From NCBI RefSeq assembly GCF_016907475.1, contig NZ_JAFBCA010000001.1, positions 2,604,001 through 2,668,000 on the forward strand: a stretch of DNA of 64,000 bases. The letters run 5' to 3'. Every line of letters begins with the position of its first letter. The first letter of the stretch is position 1. The notes beneath the pieces were generated by a model that saw only the letters and a list, made by a program, of their open reading frames with translations, was not told the DNA's origin and did no database searches. Positions 31,679 to 40,884 of the stretch are shown here, one piece after another. The position numbers were made by a program, and so were the translations under genes. Source of the DNA: Nocardioides cavernae. Its GTDB lineage: Bacteria > Actinomycetota > Actinomycetes > Propionibacteriales > Nocardioidaceae.

Positions 31679-32493
31679 CCCGGCGCTGCGGCGTGCTGGG
31701 CGACCCGATCGCCCACTCGCTGTCGCCGGCGCTGCACCGGGCGGCGTACGCCGAGCTGGGACTGGACTGGACCTACGACGCCCACCGGGTCGGCTCCGGC
31801 GACCTGGGGGAGTTCCTGTCGGGGCTCGGGGGGGAGTGGCGCGGGCTCTCGCTGACCATGCCCCTCAAGCGCGAGGCGCTGCCGCTCGTCGACCGGCTCA
31901 CCGACAGGGCGCGCCTGGCCGGTGCCGTCAACACGCTCGTGCTCGAGGACGACGGCACCCGGGTCGGCGACAACACCGACCTGCCCGGCGCGGTCGCCGC
32001 CATCCGTGAGCGCACGTCGACCCCGCTGGCGACGGCGACGATCCTCGGCGGTGGGGCGACAGCGACATCGGTCGGGCTCGCGCTGGCCGACCTCGGTGTG
32101 CGCACGATCGTCGTGGCGGTGCGGGAGGAGGCCCGGGCGGCCGAGACCCTCGCCGCCCTCCGGGCGCACCCGGCTGCGCCCGAGGTCGTGGTGTCGACGC
32201 TGGGCGCCGGACCCGCCGGCTCCGACGTCGTGGTGTCGACCGTCCCGGCGTCGGCGCAGACGCCCGAGCTGGTCGCGACCTGTGCGGACGTGCCGGTCGT
32301 CTTCGACGTGCTGTACGACCCGTGGCCCACGCCCCTCGTCGCCGCGGCTGCGGACCGGACGGTCGTCGGTGGGCTGGACCTCCTCGTGCACCAGGCGGTG
32401 CTGCAGGTCGAGCTGTTCACCGGACGGACGGTCGCGGTCGACGTCCTGCGAGAAGCAGGCGAACGCGCCCTTGCGGCGCGCAGTGCCGGTTGA
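31672..32493 (+). CDS. aroE: Shikimate dehydrogenase
   Basis: 273 residues. AroE reduces 3-dehydroshikimate with NADPH. The substrate site GDPIAHSLSPALHRAAY and SLTMPLKREAL (catalytic Lys) are present, NTDLPG gives the second catalytic residue, and GGGATATSVGLALADLG is the dinucleotide loop. The start GTG lies inside the mltG end. First of the shikimate genes in a run that ends at aroQ. Confidence 0.94.
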   Translation: MLTRRCGVLGDPIAHSLSPALHRAAYAELGLDWTYDAHRVGSGDLGEFLSGLGGEWRGLSLTMPLKREALPLVDRLTDRARLAGAVNTLVLEDDGTRVGDNTDLPGAVAAIRERTSTPLATATILGGGATATSVGLALADLGVRTIVVAVREEARAAETLAALRAHPAAPEVVVSTLGAGPAGSDVVVSTVPASAQTPELVATCADVPVVFDVLYDPWPTPLVAAAADRTVVGGLDLLVHQAVLQVELFTGRTVAVDVLREAGERALAARSAG

Positions 32494-32501
32494 ATGACCC
32501 C

Positions 32502-33257
32502 GTGACCGACACCCTGACCGACCCTGCGCTCGCCGCGCTCGCCGCGCTCGTCGCGGCCCTGCTCGCCGGGCTGGGCGGCCTGCTGGTCCCTCGGCTGATC
32601 GCGCGCGTGCCCGAGCCCGCGCCGAAGCAGGCGGCGGCTGACGCGCCACCCGCGGACGAGCCCCCCAAGATGCTCTACGCCGACATCGCGGCCCGACCTG
32701 GGCTGGCGTGGCGCAGCGCGCTGCAGGCGGCCGTGGCAGGGGCGCTGCTCGGCGCGGCCACGGGGCTCGACTGGCCGCTGCTGTGGCTGGTACCGCTGAC
32801 CCCGGTGGCGGTCGCCCTGTCGGTGATCGACTGGCACACCCGCCTGCTGCCCCGCGTCGTCGTCGTGCCCGTCACCCTCGCCGCGATCGTCGTGGTGACG
32901 GCGGTGGGCCTCGCGACGGGGGAGCGCGACGCCCTCGTGCGCGCGCTCATCGCGATGGTGCTCGCGCGGTCGTTCTTCTGGGTGCTGTGGTTCGTGCGGT
33001 CGGCCGGGATGGGCTTCGGCGACGTGCGGCTGGCCGCTCCGGTCGGGCTGGTGCTCGGCTGGACCGGGTGGGGCGCGCTGGCGATCGGGCTGTGGGCCAG
33101 CTTCATGTTGTTCGTCGTCCCGGCGCTCGTCGTGCTGCTGGCGCGACGCGACCGCAGCCTGCTCAAGAGGTCGTTCCCCTTCGGGCCGTTCATGGTCGGT
33201 GGCGCGCTGGTGGGTCTCGTCTGGGGGACTGCGCTCGCTGCGCGCATGTGGGGCTGA
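32502..33257 (+). CDS. A24-family prepilin peptidase
   Basis: 251 residues with about seven membrane helices. The aspartyl protease residues are in VIDWHTRLLP and in GMGFGDVRLA (GxGD motif). There is no N-terminal zinc-type methylase domain, so it resembles the short TadV/CpaA group. It would process pilin-like precursors, but no pilin or tad gene lies in the window. GTG 32502 chosen; TTG 32490 overlapping the aroE stop is an alternative. Its place between aroE and aroC recurs in related actinobacteria. Confidence 0.88.
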   Translation: MTDTLTDPALAALAALVAALLAGLGGLLVPRLIARVPEPAPKQAAADAPPADEPPKMLYADIAARPGLAWRSALQAAVAGALLGAATGLDWPLLWLVPLTPVAVALSVIDWHTRLLPRVVVVPVTLAAIVVVTAVGLATGERDALVRALIAMVLARSFFWVLWFVRSAGMGFGDVRLAAPVGLVLGWTGWGALAIGLWASFMLFVVPALVVLLARRDRSLLKRSFPFGPFMVGGALVGLVWGTALAARMWG

Positions 33258-33269
33258 GAGACTTCCCCC

Positions 33270-34448
33270 ATGCTCCGATGGCTCACAGCAGGCGAGTCCC
33301 ACGGTCCCTCGCTGGTGGCGATCCTCGAGGGGCTGCCCGCCCACGTCCGCGTCACGACCGACGACCTCGCCGACTCGCTGGCCCGGCGCCGGCTCGGCTA
33401 CGGCCGCGGCGCCCGGATGAAGTTCGAGCAGGACCAGGTCCGCGTGCTCGGCGGCGTGCGCCACGGTGAGACCCAGGGCGGCCCGGTGGCCATCGAGGTC
33501 GGCAACACCGAGTGGCCCAAGTGGGAGAAGGTGATGTCGGCCGACCCGGTCGACCCCGTCGAGCTCGAGGCGCTCGCCCGCAACGCCAAGCTGACCCGTC
33601 CGCGGCCCGGTCACGCCGACCTCGTCGGCATGCAGAAGTACGACTTCGACGAGGCCCGTCCCATCCTCGAGCGCGCGTCCGCCCGCGAGACCGCGGCCCG
33701 CGTCGCGCTCGGCCGCGTGGCGTCCAACTTCCTCGAGCAGGCCGTCGGCGCACGGGTCGTCTCCCACGTCGTCTCGCTCGGCGGCGTCAAGGCGCCCGCG
33801 GGCCTCGTACCCGCTCCCGACGACGTCGAGCGGCTCGACGCCGACGAGGTCCGCTGCCTCGACCCCGAGGCCAGCGCCGCGATGGTCGCCCGGATCGACC
33901 AGGCCCACAAGGACGGCGACACCCTCGGCGGCGTCGTCGAGGTCGTCGTCCACGGCCTCCCGCCGGGCCTCGGCTCGCACGTGCACTGGGACCGCCGGCT
34001 CGACGCCCGGCTCGCCGGCGCGTTGATGGGCATCCAGGCGATCAAGGGTGTCGAGGTCGGCGACGGCTTCGAGCTCGCCGACACCCCCGGCTCGCTCGCG
34101 CACGACGAGATCGTCACGACCGACGACGGCCTGCGCCGCACCTCCGGTCGCTCCGGCGGCACCGAGGGCGGCATGTCCACCGGTGAGGTGCTGCGGGTGC
34201 GCGCCGCGATGAAGCCCATCGCCACCGTGCCGAAGGCGCTGCGCACCGTCGACGTGGCCACCGGTGAAGCGACCGTCGCGCACCACCAGCGCTCCGACGT
34301 CTGTGCCGTTCCCGCGGCCGGCATCGTCGCCGAGGCGATGGTCGCGCTCGTGCTGGCCGACGCCGTGGTGGAGAAGTTCGGCGGCGACTCGGTGCAGGAG
34401 ACCCGGCGCAACGCCGAGTCCTACCTCGACACCCTCCGTTTCCGGTGA
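33270..34448 (+). CDS. aroC: Chorismate synthase
   Basis: 392 residues. Makes chorismate from EPSP using reduced FMN. Signatures: [10 protein letters not shown] at the N-terminus, [20 protein letters not shown] segment, [15 protein letters not shown] and [17 protein letters not shown] near the C-terminus. ATG 33270 lies 6 nt after GAGACT, a possible -10 for a leaderless mRNA, so this half of the operon may have its own promoter. Eight bases separate it from aroK. Confidence 0.96.
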   Translation: MLRWLTAGESHGPSLVAILEGLPAHVRVTTDDLADSLARRRLGYGRGARMKFEQDQVRVLGGVRHGETQGGPVAIEVGNTEWPKWEKVMSADPVDPVELEALARNAKLTRPRPGHADLVGMQKYDFDEARPILERASARETAARVALGRVASNFLEQAVGARVVSHVVSLGGVKAPAGLVPAPDDVERLDADEVRCLDPEASAAMVARIDQAHKDGDTLGGVVEVVVHGLPPGLGSHVHWDRRLDARLAGALMGIQAIKGVEVGDGFELADTPGSLAHDEIVTTDDGLRRTSGRSGGTEGGMSTGEVLRVRAAMKPIATVPKALRTVDVATGEATVAHHQRSDVCAVPAAGIVAEAMVALVLADAVVEKFGGDSVQETRRNAESYLDTLRFR

Positions 34449-34455
34449 GCCTCCG

Positions 34456-34956
34456 ATGAGCCCGCGCGTGGTGCTGGTCGGCCCCATGGGTGCCGGCAAG
34501 ACGACGGTCGCCGGGCTGCTCGGCGACGCCTGGGACCTGCCCGTGCGCGACACCGACGCCGACATCGAGGCCACCACCGGCCGCGAGATCTCGGACATCT
34601 TCGTCGAGTCGGGCGAGGACCACTTCCGCGACCTCGAGGCCGCCGCGGTCACTGCTGCGCTCGCGGAGCACGACGGCGTGCTGGCGCTCGGCGGTGGTGC
34701 GGTCCTGCGTCCGGAGACGCGCGAGCTGCTGGCCGGGATGCCGGTGGTGTTCCTGCGGGTCGGCCTCTCCGACGCCGTCAAGCGGGTCGGCCTCGGGGTC
34801 GGGCGCCCGCTGCTGCTCGGCAACGTGCGCGCGCGCATCAAGGCGCTCCTCGACGAGCGCACCCCCGTCTACGAGTCCGTGTCAGCCCACACCGTCGACA
34901 CCGACGGCCGCACCGCCGACGAGGTGGCGGCCGAGGTCCGGAGGCTGCTCGGATGA
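34456..34956 (+). CDS. aroK: Shikimate kinase
   Basis: 166 residues. Phosphorylates shikimate with ATP. Walker A is GPMGAGKTT, the shikimate site includes DTDADIEATTGREISDIF, and GGGAVLR and the adenine-binding region RPLLLG follow. ATG 34456 gives a normal-length protein. The stop overlaps the aroB start (ATGA). Confidence 0.95.
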   Translation: MSPRVVLVGPMGAGKTTVAGLLGDAWDLPVRDTDADIEATTGREISDIFVESGEDHFRDLEAAAVTAALAEHDGVLALGGGAVLRPETRELLAGMPVVFLRVGLSDAVKRVGLGVGRPLLLGNVRARIKALLDERTPVYESVSAHTVDTDGRTADEVAAEVRRLLG

Positions 34957-36155
34957 CGAAGCGCCACACCCGGAAGCAGCAGCAGCGGACCCAGCAGCGG
35001 GCCCAGCAGCGGAACCAGCACCAGACCCGGACGTCCGACCCACCGGTCCGGCAGGAGTCCGGCGACACCGTGCTGCACGTCGGCGGTGCCGCCCCCTACG
35101 ACGTCGTCGTCGGCCACGGGCTGCCCGAGCGGCTGCCCGCGCTGCTGGGTGGGTCGGTCGAGCGGGTCGCGGTGCTCTACGCCGGCACGCTGGGCGAGCT
35201 GGCCGACCCGGTGGTCGACGCCCTGGTGGAGCACTACGACGTCCTCGCGCTCGGCCTCCCCGACGGCGAGCGGGCCAAGACCGCGCCCGTCGCGTCCGAC
35301 TGCTGGGAGGCCCTCGGCGAGGCCGGCTTCACCCGGTCCGACGCGGTCGTGACCATCGGCGGGGGAGCGACCACCGACCTCGGTGGGTTCGTCGCCGCGA
35401 CGTGGCTGCGCGGCGTCCGTGTCGTCCACGTGCCCACCACCCTGCTGGCCATGGTCGATGCGGCGGTCGGCGGCAAGACCGGCATCAACACCGGCGCCGG
35501 CAAGAACCTCGTCGGGTCCTTCCACGAGCCCGCCGGCGTGCTGTGCGACCTGGCGCTGCTGGAGACGCTGCCGCACGAGGAGCTCGTCGCCGGGCTGGGC
35601 GAGGTCGTGAAGTGCGGCTTCATCGCCGACCCCGCCATCCTCGACATCGTCGAGGGCACCGACCCGGCTGACCTGACCTGGGACTCCGCCGAGCTGCGCG
35701 AGCTCGTCGAGCGGGCGATCCGGGTCAAGGTTGACGTCGTCGTCGACGACCTCAAGGAGACCGGCGGCGCCGACGGCCACCCCGGTCGCGAGATCCTCAA
35801 CTACGGCCACACCCTCGCCCACGCGATCGAGCGCACCAGCGACTACGCCGTCCGCCACGGCGAGGCCGTCGCGATCGGGTGCGTCTACGTCGCCGAGCTC
35901 GCCGCCCGGGCCGGCAGCCTCGACCCCGCCCTCGTCGAGCGGCACCGCGCCGCGCTGTCCCGCGTCGGGCTGCCGACGACGTACGACGCCGCCTCCTTCG
36001 ACGACCTGCACGCCGCGATGAAGGTCGACAAGAAGGCACGCGGCTCGCAGCTGCGCTTCGTCGTGCTGGACGACCTCGCCACGCCGCGGATCCTCGCCGG
36101 GCCCAGCGAGGACGACCTGCGCGCCGCCTACGCCGCGATAACCTCCGCCGGGTGA
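34953..36155 (+). CDS. aroB: 3-dehydroquinate synthase with Gln/Arg-rich N-terminal extension
   Basis: 400 residues; DAHP to 3-dehydroquinate using NAD and a metal. Core motifs: GGGATTDLGGFVAATWLRG, HVPTTLLAMVDAAVGGKTGIN (in parts), KNLVGSFHEP and NYGHTLAHAIE with metal-binding His and Glu. The ATG overlaps the aroK stop, which commits the protein to about 40 unusual residues (KQQQRTQQRAQQRNQHQTR) before the enzyme begins at VLHVGGAAPYDV. That segment is encoded by a short tandem repeat. Confidence 0.94.
   Translation: MTKRHTRKQQQRTQQRAQQRNQHQTRTSDPPVRQESGDTVLHVGGAAPYDVVVGHGLPERLPALLGGSVERVAVLYAGTLGELADPVVDALVEHYDVLALGLPDGERAKTAPVASDCWEALGEAGFTRSDAVVTIGGGATTDLGGFVAATWLRGVRVVHVPTTLLAMVDAAVGGKTGINTGAGKNLVGSFHEPAGVLCDLALLETLPHEELVAGLGEVVKCGFIADPAILDIVEGTDPADLTWDSAELRELVERAIRVKVDVVVDDLKETGGADGHPGREILNYGHTLAHAIERTSDYAVRHGEAVAIGCVYVAELAARAGSLDPALVERHRAALSRVGLPTTYDAASFDDLHAAMKVDKKARGSQLRFVVLDDLATPRILAGPSEDDLRAAYAAITSAG
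34980..35015 (+). repeat. 12-bp tandem repeat inside aroB
   Basis: Three units of CAGCAGCGG plus a variable triplet (34980, 34992, 35004), followed by a decayed fourth. The unit length is a multiple of three, so copy changes would alter the protein length without a frameshift. Confidence 0.8.
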
Positions 36156-36970
36156 GCGACCTCTCGGACCACGCGACCACCCCTCCGCCCGACGGCGACA
36201 CCGCCGTCAGCGACTCGGGCAGCACCATGCAGCTCCTGACCGGAGGGTCCGTGCGCCGTCCAGTTGACCTGGCAGTGCTGGAGGAGCACCGCCTCGTCGG
36301 GGGCGACGAGGACTGGTCCGACGCCGGGACCGGCCCGTTCCTCGAGCCGGGGCAGGTGGTGCTCTGGCGTTACGGCCACGGTACGGACCCGATGCGCGTG
36401 GTGCGCGACGACGAGCGCGGGCTGGTCGCCTGGCTGGCCGAGGGCACGGAGCAGGTCGGCATGGCGCCGGTGGACGGACGGGCGCTGCGCGACGTGCCGC
36501 TCGCCGAGCGCTTCGGTGTCCCGCGGGGACCGGTGCTCCGCCGGTGGAGCGGCAGCGGCGTCGTGCGCATCGCCCCCACGGGCAGGCCGTGGTCGGTCTG
36601 GGTGTTCCGGGAGGACGACGGCGCGCACGCCGGCCACTACGTCAACCTCGAGCTGACGCACAGGCGTCGAGACGGGGTCAGCGCGACGCGCGACCTGGTC
36701 CTCGACCTCTGGCTCGATGCCGCCGGCGACCTCTGGCTGAAGGACGCCGACGAGCTCGACGCCGCGGTGGGGTCGGGGCACTGCTCGCCCGAGGTCGCCG
36801 CTGAGGTCAGGGCGGTGGCGGAGTGGGCTCGCGAAGAGCTGGTCGAGGGCGGCGCCTGGCCGCTCGATGAGGAGTGGACCTCGTGGCAGCCGCCTGCAGA
36901 CTGGACCGTCCCGTCGCTCCCCGACTCCGACGAGGTCCGACGCGCCCGCGCCACTACGCTGCCGTCATGA
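36152..36970 (+). CDS. DUF402 (FomD-like) domain protein
   Basis: 272 residues, GTG overlapping the aroB stop. The C-terminal half carries the DUF402 pattern: HYVNLELTHRR, then RDLVLDLWLDAAGDLWLKDADELD. Characterised relatives are nucleotide or phosphonate-CMP hydrolases (FomD, Ntdp), which suggests a metal-dependent phosphohydrolase, but the substrate is unknown. The N-terminal ~35 residues are low complexity. It is embedded between aroB and aroQ with overlaps at both ends. Confidence 0.8.
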   Translation: MSDLSDHATTPPPDGDTAVSDSGSTMQLLTGGSVRRPVDLAVLEEHRLVGGDEDWSDAGTGPFLEPGQVVLWRYGHGTDPMRVVRDDERGLVAWLAEGTEQVGMAPVDGRALRDVPLAERFGVPRGPVLRRWSGSGVVRIAPTGRPWSVWVFREDDGAHAGHYVNLELTHRRRDGVSATRDLVLDLWLDAAGDLWLKDADELDAAVGSGHCSPEVAAEVRAVAEWAREELVEGGAWPLDEEWTSWQPPADWTVPSLPDSDEVRRARATTLPS

Positions 36971-37398
36971 CGAAGGTGCTCGTCCTCAACGGCCCCAACC
37001 TGGGCCGGCTCGGCCGTCGACAGCCGGAGATCTACGGCTCGACCACCCACGCCGAGCTCGCCCACCAGTGCGTCGAGTGGGGGCGCGACCTGGGTCTCGA
37101 GGTCGAGGTCCGCCAGACCAACCACGAGGGCGAGCTCCTCGACTGGCTGAACACCGCCGCCGACGACGGCCTTCGTGTCGTGCTCAACGCCGGTGCATGG
37201 ACCCACTACTCCCTCGCGCTCTGGGACGCCTGCGCCCAGCTGACCGCGCCGATGGTCGAGGTGCACATCTCCGACCCCAAGCAGCGCGCCGAGGAGTTCC
37301 GCCACACCTCGGTCATCGAGCCGCACGCGGTGGCGACGATCGCCGGGCAGGGCATCGACGGCTACCGGCAGGCGCTCGAGGTGCTGGCCGACGCCTAG
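36967..37398 (+). CDS. aroQ: 3-dehydroquinate dehydratase, type II
   Basis: 143 residues. Dehydrates 3-dehydroquinate by the dodecameric type II mechanism. LVLNGPNLGRLGRRQPEIYG contains the catalytic Arg/Tyr loop, NAGAWTHYS the Asn, and VEVHISDP the His. TACGCT sits 6 nt before the ATG, so it may also have a leaderless transcript. Last conserved gene before the accessory block; the stop overlaps the end of the convergent XRE gene. Confidence 0.95.
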   Translation: MTKVLVLNGPNLGRLGRRQPEIYGSTTHAELAHQCVEWGRDLGLEVEVRQTNHEGELLDWLNTAADDGLRVVLNAGAWTHYSLALWDACAQLTAPMVEVHISDPKQRAEEFRHTSVIEPHAVATIAGQGIDGYRQALEVLADA

Positions 37399-38183
37399 GT
37401 CGAGCCCAGCAGCGCGCGGGTGGCCGGGTCGGCGGGGTAGAGCGCCTCGATCGCCAGCTCCGCCACCGTGACGTCACCGGGCGTGCCGAAGACCGTCGTG
37501 GTCGTGAGGAACGACAGCACGTGGCCGCCGACGCTCAGCCGTAGCGTGAGCACGATCCCCGGCGTGGGCTGCGGACCCCGGACCGGGAACTCGGCGAGCA
37601 GGGCCGCGAGGCGGGGGTCGCCGGTGGTGTCGTGCTCGTGCCGGATGCGCGACAGGATCGCCGCGCGCCACTCGTCGAGGTTGGCGATGCGGGGCGCGAG
37701 GCCGCGGGGGTCCAGGCTCAGCCGTACGACGTTGACCGGAGGCTCCAGCAGCTCGGCCGGCACGTCCGCGAGCAGGCGGTAGGCGGCGTCGTTGGCGGTG
37801 ACGAGGTCCCAGCCCCCGTCGATGACGAGCGCCGGGTACGGCTCGTGCCCGGCGAGGATCTGCTCCAGCGCCTCGTTCACGTCCGCCAGGGCGGGAGCGC
37901 CGAGGGGCAGCTCCGACGTGTCGGGGACGAAGCCCGCCGCGGTGAAGAGCCGGCGGCGCTCGCGCAGCGGGACGGCCAGCGCCTCGCTGAGCTGCCCGAC
38001 CATCGTCGCGCTCGGGCGCGCCCTGCCGGTCTCGATGTAGGACAGGTGTCGGGTGGACACGCCGCACTGGTCGGACAGCGCCTGCTGGGACAGGCGCCGT
38101 CGCTGGCGCCAGTGCCGCACGAGGGAGCCCACGTCGGTCGGCGCGGGCGCCTCGAGGGGGACGTCGAGGGCCATGGTGGTCAC
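37395..38183 (-). CDS. XRE-family regulator with MmyB-like ligand domain
   Basis: 262 residues. The N-terminal HTH reads LVRHWRQRRRLSQQALSDQCGVSTRHLSYIETGRARPS (in parts: RRRLSQQAL, HLSYIETGR), followed by a MmyB-type sensory region with WDLVTANDAAYRLLADVP. GTG 38183 follows GGAAGG by 9 nt and is preferred over ATG 38174. It overlaps the aroQ stop tail-to-tail by 4 bp. It probably forms a unit with the membrane protein 5 bp upstream. Confidence 0.88.
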   Translation of the reverse strand: MTTMALDVPLEAPAPTDVGSLVRHWRQRRRLSQQALSDQCGVSTRHLSYIETGRARPSATMVGQLSEALAVPLRERRRLFTAAGFVPDTSELPLGAPALADVNEALEQILAGHEPYPALVIDGGWDLVTANDAAYRLLADVPAELLEPPVNVVRLSLDPRGLAPRIANLDEWRAAILSRIRHEHDTTGDPRLAALLAEFPVRGPQPTPGIVLTLRLSVGGHVLSFLTTTTVFGTPGDVTVAELAIEALYPADPATRALLGST

Positions 38184-38187
38184 TCTG

Positions 38188-38613
38188 TCAGCCCTTCCGC
38201 GCCAGCCACAGCTGTCCGGCGGCGAAGGCGCCGACGACGACAGCCTGCAGCACGGTCCAGACGACACCGAGCGTGGTGAGCCCGCCCAGCGCGGCGTAGC
38301 CGAGGCTGGCGACGACCCAGACGACGTTGAGCGCCGCCAGCGCGGCCACCCCGCGTCGCGGGACGGGTCGTCGGGTGGCGAGGACGGCGACGCCCGCAGC
38401 GACGAGGAGGAGGAACCCGCCGACGGAGCGGACGAGCGCCTCGGGCGCGCCGAACCACTCGGCGAGCCAGCCGCCGGCGACGGCGTACGCGAGTCCGTTG
38501 ACGCCGGTCGTGACGGCGTCGACGAGGAGGAAGGCACCGGCGACGGGGGTGGTGATCCCCTGCCCGTCGCGTGTCGTGGTGGTCGTGGTCCGGGTCTGCT
38601 GTGTGGTGGTCAT
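38188..38613 (-). CDS. Hypothetical four-helix membrane protein
   Basis: 141 residues. A Thr-rich N-terminus (MTTTQQTRTTTTTTRDGQG) is followed by four hydrophobic segments (for example GAFLLVDAVTTGVNGLAYAV and FLLLVAAGVAVLA). No domain was recognised beyond a general integral-membrane profile. It lies 4 bp before the XRE gene and likely shares its transcript, so it may be the regulator's target or partner. ATG 38665 is an alternative upstream start. Confidence 0.7.
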   Translation of the reverse strand: MTTTQQTRTTTTTTRDGQGITTPVAGAFLLVDAVTTGVNGLAYAVAGGWLAEWFGAPEALVRSVGGFLLLVAAGVAVLATRRPVPRRGVAALAALNVVWVVASLGYAALGGLTTLGVVWTVLQAVVVGAFAAGQLWLARKG

Positions 38614-38694
38614 GACCTCAGGCTGGTCGCGGTCGGGCCGCAGGGCCATGACGTCCGAGGTCATGACGGCGCCGCGAGGTGGGACGATCGCGCC

Positions 38695-38973
38695 ATGGAC
38701 GCACCGGTGGACCTGAGTGCCCTCGCCATCAACGTCGTGATCCCCGAGGAGCTGCGCTGGCGTGACACGCGCCGCGGCGAGGAGTTCGAGCTCCAGTCGC
38801 TGACGATCAGGATGCTGCCCGACGGCACGCTCGCGGCGAAGGCATACGGACGTCCGGTCGCCGGGGGACGGGGCGCCTACGTCTCGTTCCCGGTGCCGGA
38901 CCGGCCCGAGCTGGACGCACTGGTCGCGGCGGCCGCGGACGAAGCGGCCCGCAGGTGGGCGGCCCACGCCTGA
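38695..38973 (+). CDS. Hypothetical small protein
   Basis: 92 residues, divergent from the membrane protein with an 81-bp gap. MDAPVDLSALAINVVIPEELRW leads into a compact alpha/beta-looking sequence without cysteines or membrane segments. GACGAT 7 nt upstream of the ATG may serve as a -10 box. No family recognised. Confidence 0.6.
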   Translation: MDAPVDLSALAINVVIPEELRWRDTRRGEEFELQSLTIRMLPDGTLAAKAYGRPVAGGRGAYVSFPVPDRPELDALVAAAADEAARRWAAHA

Positions 38974-39010
38974 CGTCCACTCCTGTCGTGCGCTGTGCTT
39001 GGATCGCCGG

Positions 39011-39850
39011 GTGCTGCCCTTCCGCCAGGTCGATGTCTTCAGCGCCGAGCCGTGGCTCGGCAACCCGCTCGCGGTCGTGCACGACGCCGACGGCCTCACC
39101 GATGAGCAGATGGCGCGCTTCGCGCGGTGGACCAACCTCTCCGAGACGACGTTCCTGTCCGCGCCGACCGACCCTGCCGCCGACTACCGCGTGCGGATCT
39201 GGACGACGTCCGGCGAGCTGCCGTTCGCGGGGCACCCCACCATCGGCAGCGCCCACGCGTGGCTGGAGGCCGGGGGAGTGCCCCGTGGCGACGTGGTGGT
39301 GCAGGAGTGCGGCGCCGGGCTCGTCGACGTACGACGCTCGCCACGGCTCGGGTTCGCCGCCCCGCCCCTGCGCCGGTCCGGCCCGGTCGACGCGGACCTG
39401 CGGGCCCGCATCGTGCGCGCGCTCGGCGTCACCGACGCGGCCGTCGAGGACATGGCATGGATCGACAACGGCCCCGGCTGGGTCGGCGTCGACCTCGGCT
39501 CGGCGGACGCGGTCGTCGGCGTCGTGCCCGACATCGCCACCTTCGCCGACCTCAAGGTGACGGTCCTCGGTCGCTGGGACGCGACGTCCGCCGAGGAGCT
39601 CGGTGCCGACGTCGAGGTGCGTGCGTTCTACGCCGACGGCCGGGACTTCGGGGAGGACCCGGTCACGGGGAGCGCCAACGCCGGGCTGGCCCAGTGGCTC
39701 ATCGGCACCGGCGCGCTGCCGTCGTCGTACACCTCTCGCCAGGGCAGCGTCATCGGGCGTGAGGGGCGGGTCCGGCTCGAGTCCGTCGCCGACCAGGTGT
39801 GGGTCTCGGGCGACGCGACCACCCGGATCGTCGGCGAGGTGGATCTCTAG
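39011..39850 (+). CDS. PhzF-family isomerase/epimerase
   Basis: 279 residues from GTG 39011. The PhzF opening LPFRQVDVFSAEPWLGNPLAVV, the catalytic Glu in TNLSETTFL, and the repeat motifs LPFAGHPTIGSAHAWLE and DPVTGSANAGLAQWL mark the DapF-like two-domain fold. Despite the name, most members are not in phenazine pathways, and there are no other phenazine genes here. Substrate unknown. Confidence 0.9.
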   Translation: MLPFRQVDVFSAEPWLGNPLAVVHDADGLTDEQMARFARWTNLSETTFLSAPTDPAADYRVRIWTTSGELPFAGHPTIGSAHAWLEAGGVPRGDVVVQECGAGLVDVRRSPRLGFAAPPLRRSGPVDADLRARIVRALGVTDAAVEDMAWIDNGPGWVGVDLGSADAVVGVVPDIATFADLKVTVLGRWDATSAEELGADVEVRAFYADGRDFGEDPVTGSANAGLAQWLIGTGALPSSYTSRQGSVIGREGRVRLESVADQVWVSGDATTRIVGEVDL

Positions 39851-39998
39851 CCGGCGCGGCCGGGCGGACGGACGAACTCGCCCGACGGTCGGCCAGAGGC
39901 ACCGAGGGCTGGGTCCGGCACCGAGACTAGGGGAAACGCCGGCTGCTGTCCGCGAGATGCCTGGACCGGTATGGACCGGCAAGGACCCGGGTGGACGG

Positions 39999-40544
39999 CT
40001 ACGGCGTGCGGAGCACACGCTCGCGCACGACGTCGTCCTCCCAGGCATCCCCGATGAGGAACCTCTTGCGTCCGACCGGCTCGAAGCCGTGGCGGGCGTA
40101 GAAGGCGTTGGCACGGGCGTTCTCCTCGCTGACCCCCAACCAGGCCCCTCGCGCCCCGGTGCCAGCAGCCGCCGCGAGCGTGTGCTCCATCAGGAGCCCC
40201 GCCGTCCCCGAGCCGTGGTGCTCCGGGTGGACGTAGCAGCGCACCAGCTCGACGGTGGGGCGGTGGCGGATCGCTCGCGCGACGTCCGGGTCGGACGGCT
40301 CCTCGAGGAGCAGCATCGTGTAGCCGACCGGGTCTGCGCCCGTCTCGTCCTCGGCGAGGAGCACGGTGCAGGCCGGGTCGCCGAGGTGGCGGCGGAAGCT
40401 CGCCGGGTCGAGCCGGGTGGCGATGTGGGCCGCGAGGAGGTCGGCCGGCGTCTGCGGGGTGCAGGCGAGGGGGAAGGTGAGCGCCGCGAGCCGGGACAGG
40501 CCCTCGACGTCGGCCTCGCTCGCACGGCGTACGGTCACGGGCAC
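39999..40544 (-). CDS. GNAT-family N-acetyltransferase
   Basis: 181 residues. VTVRRASEADVEGLSRLA at the N-terminus, acetyl-CoA region VRCYVHPEHHGSGTAGLLMEHTL (motif A: HGSGTAG) and the C-terminal ENARANAFYARHGFEPVG are characteristic. It would acetylate an amine or protein N-terminus; no substrate can be inferred from the neighbours. GTG 40544 or GTG 40538 could be the start. Upstream (40570-40610) is a short tandem of GGCTCCGGTC-like units. Confidence 0.88.
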   Translation of the reverse strand: MPVTVRRASEADVEGLSRLAALTFPLACTPQTPADLLAAHIATRLDPASFRRHLGDPACTVLLAEDETGADPVGYTMLLLEEPSDPDVARAIRHRPTVELVRCYVHPEHHGSGTAGLLMEHTLAAAAGTGARGAWLGVSEENARANAFYARHGFEPVGRKRFLIGDAWEDDVVRERVLRTP

Positions 40545-40695
40545 GCCGGCAGGATATCGCCGCGCGAAGCGGTCCGGCCGGCTCCGGTCGGCTCCGGTCG
40601 GTCCGGCCCACCGGTCCAGACATCGGTAGTAATGCTGATGCGGCCGTGTCGGCGCCCCGGTCACACTCGAAGAGCAACGACAGGGGAGGAAGACC

Positions 40696-40884
40696 ATGGG
40701 AAGCGTCCTGAGCAGGAGCGCCCACGCCGATCAGCTGGAAGCAGAGGTCCGCGACGCCATGTGCTGCGTGCCGACCGACCGGTGCTGGGAGTGCCAGGTG
40801 AAGCTGGGTGAGGTGCGAGCGGTCCGCCGCGACGCGCTGCTGCACACGATGAGCACGGTCCGACCGCGACGGCCTGTCTGGTGA
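40696..40884 (+). CDS. Small cysteine-containing protein
   Basis: 62 residues, preceded by GGGGAGGAAG at good distance from ATG, the best ribosome-binding site in this region. Cysteines are clustered as CCVPTDRCWEC, which could bind a metal or form disulfides; there is no signal peptide. Its stop overlaps the next start (GTGA), so the two are coupled. No family recognised. Confidence 0.65.
   Translation: MGSVLSRSAHADQLEAEVRDAMCCVPTDRCWECQVKLGEVRAVRRDALLHTMSTVRPRRPVW

Noticed and set aside
31773..34862. 1029-codon leftward open frame
   Set aside because: It is antisense to aroE, the prepilin peptidase, aroC and aroK; composition shows a shadow frame.
38999..39850. Phenazine biosynthesis cluster
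   Set aside because: PhzF alone is a widespread isomerase family; no other phz gene is present.
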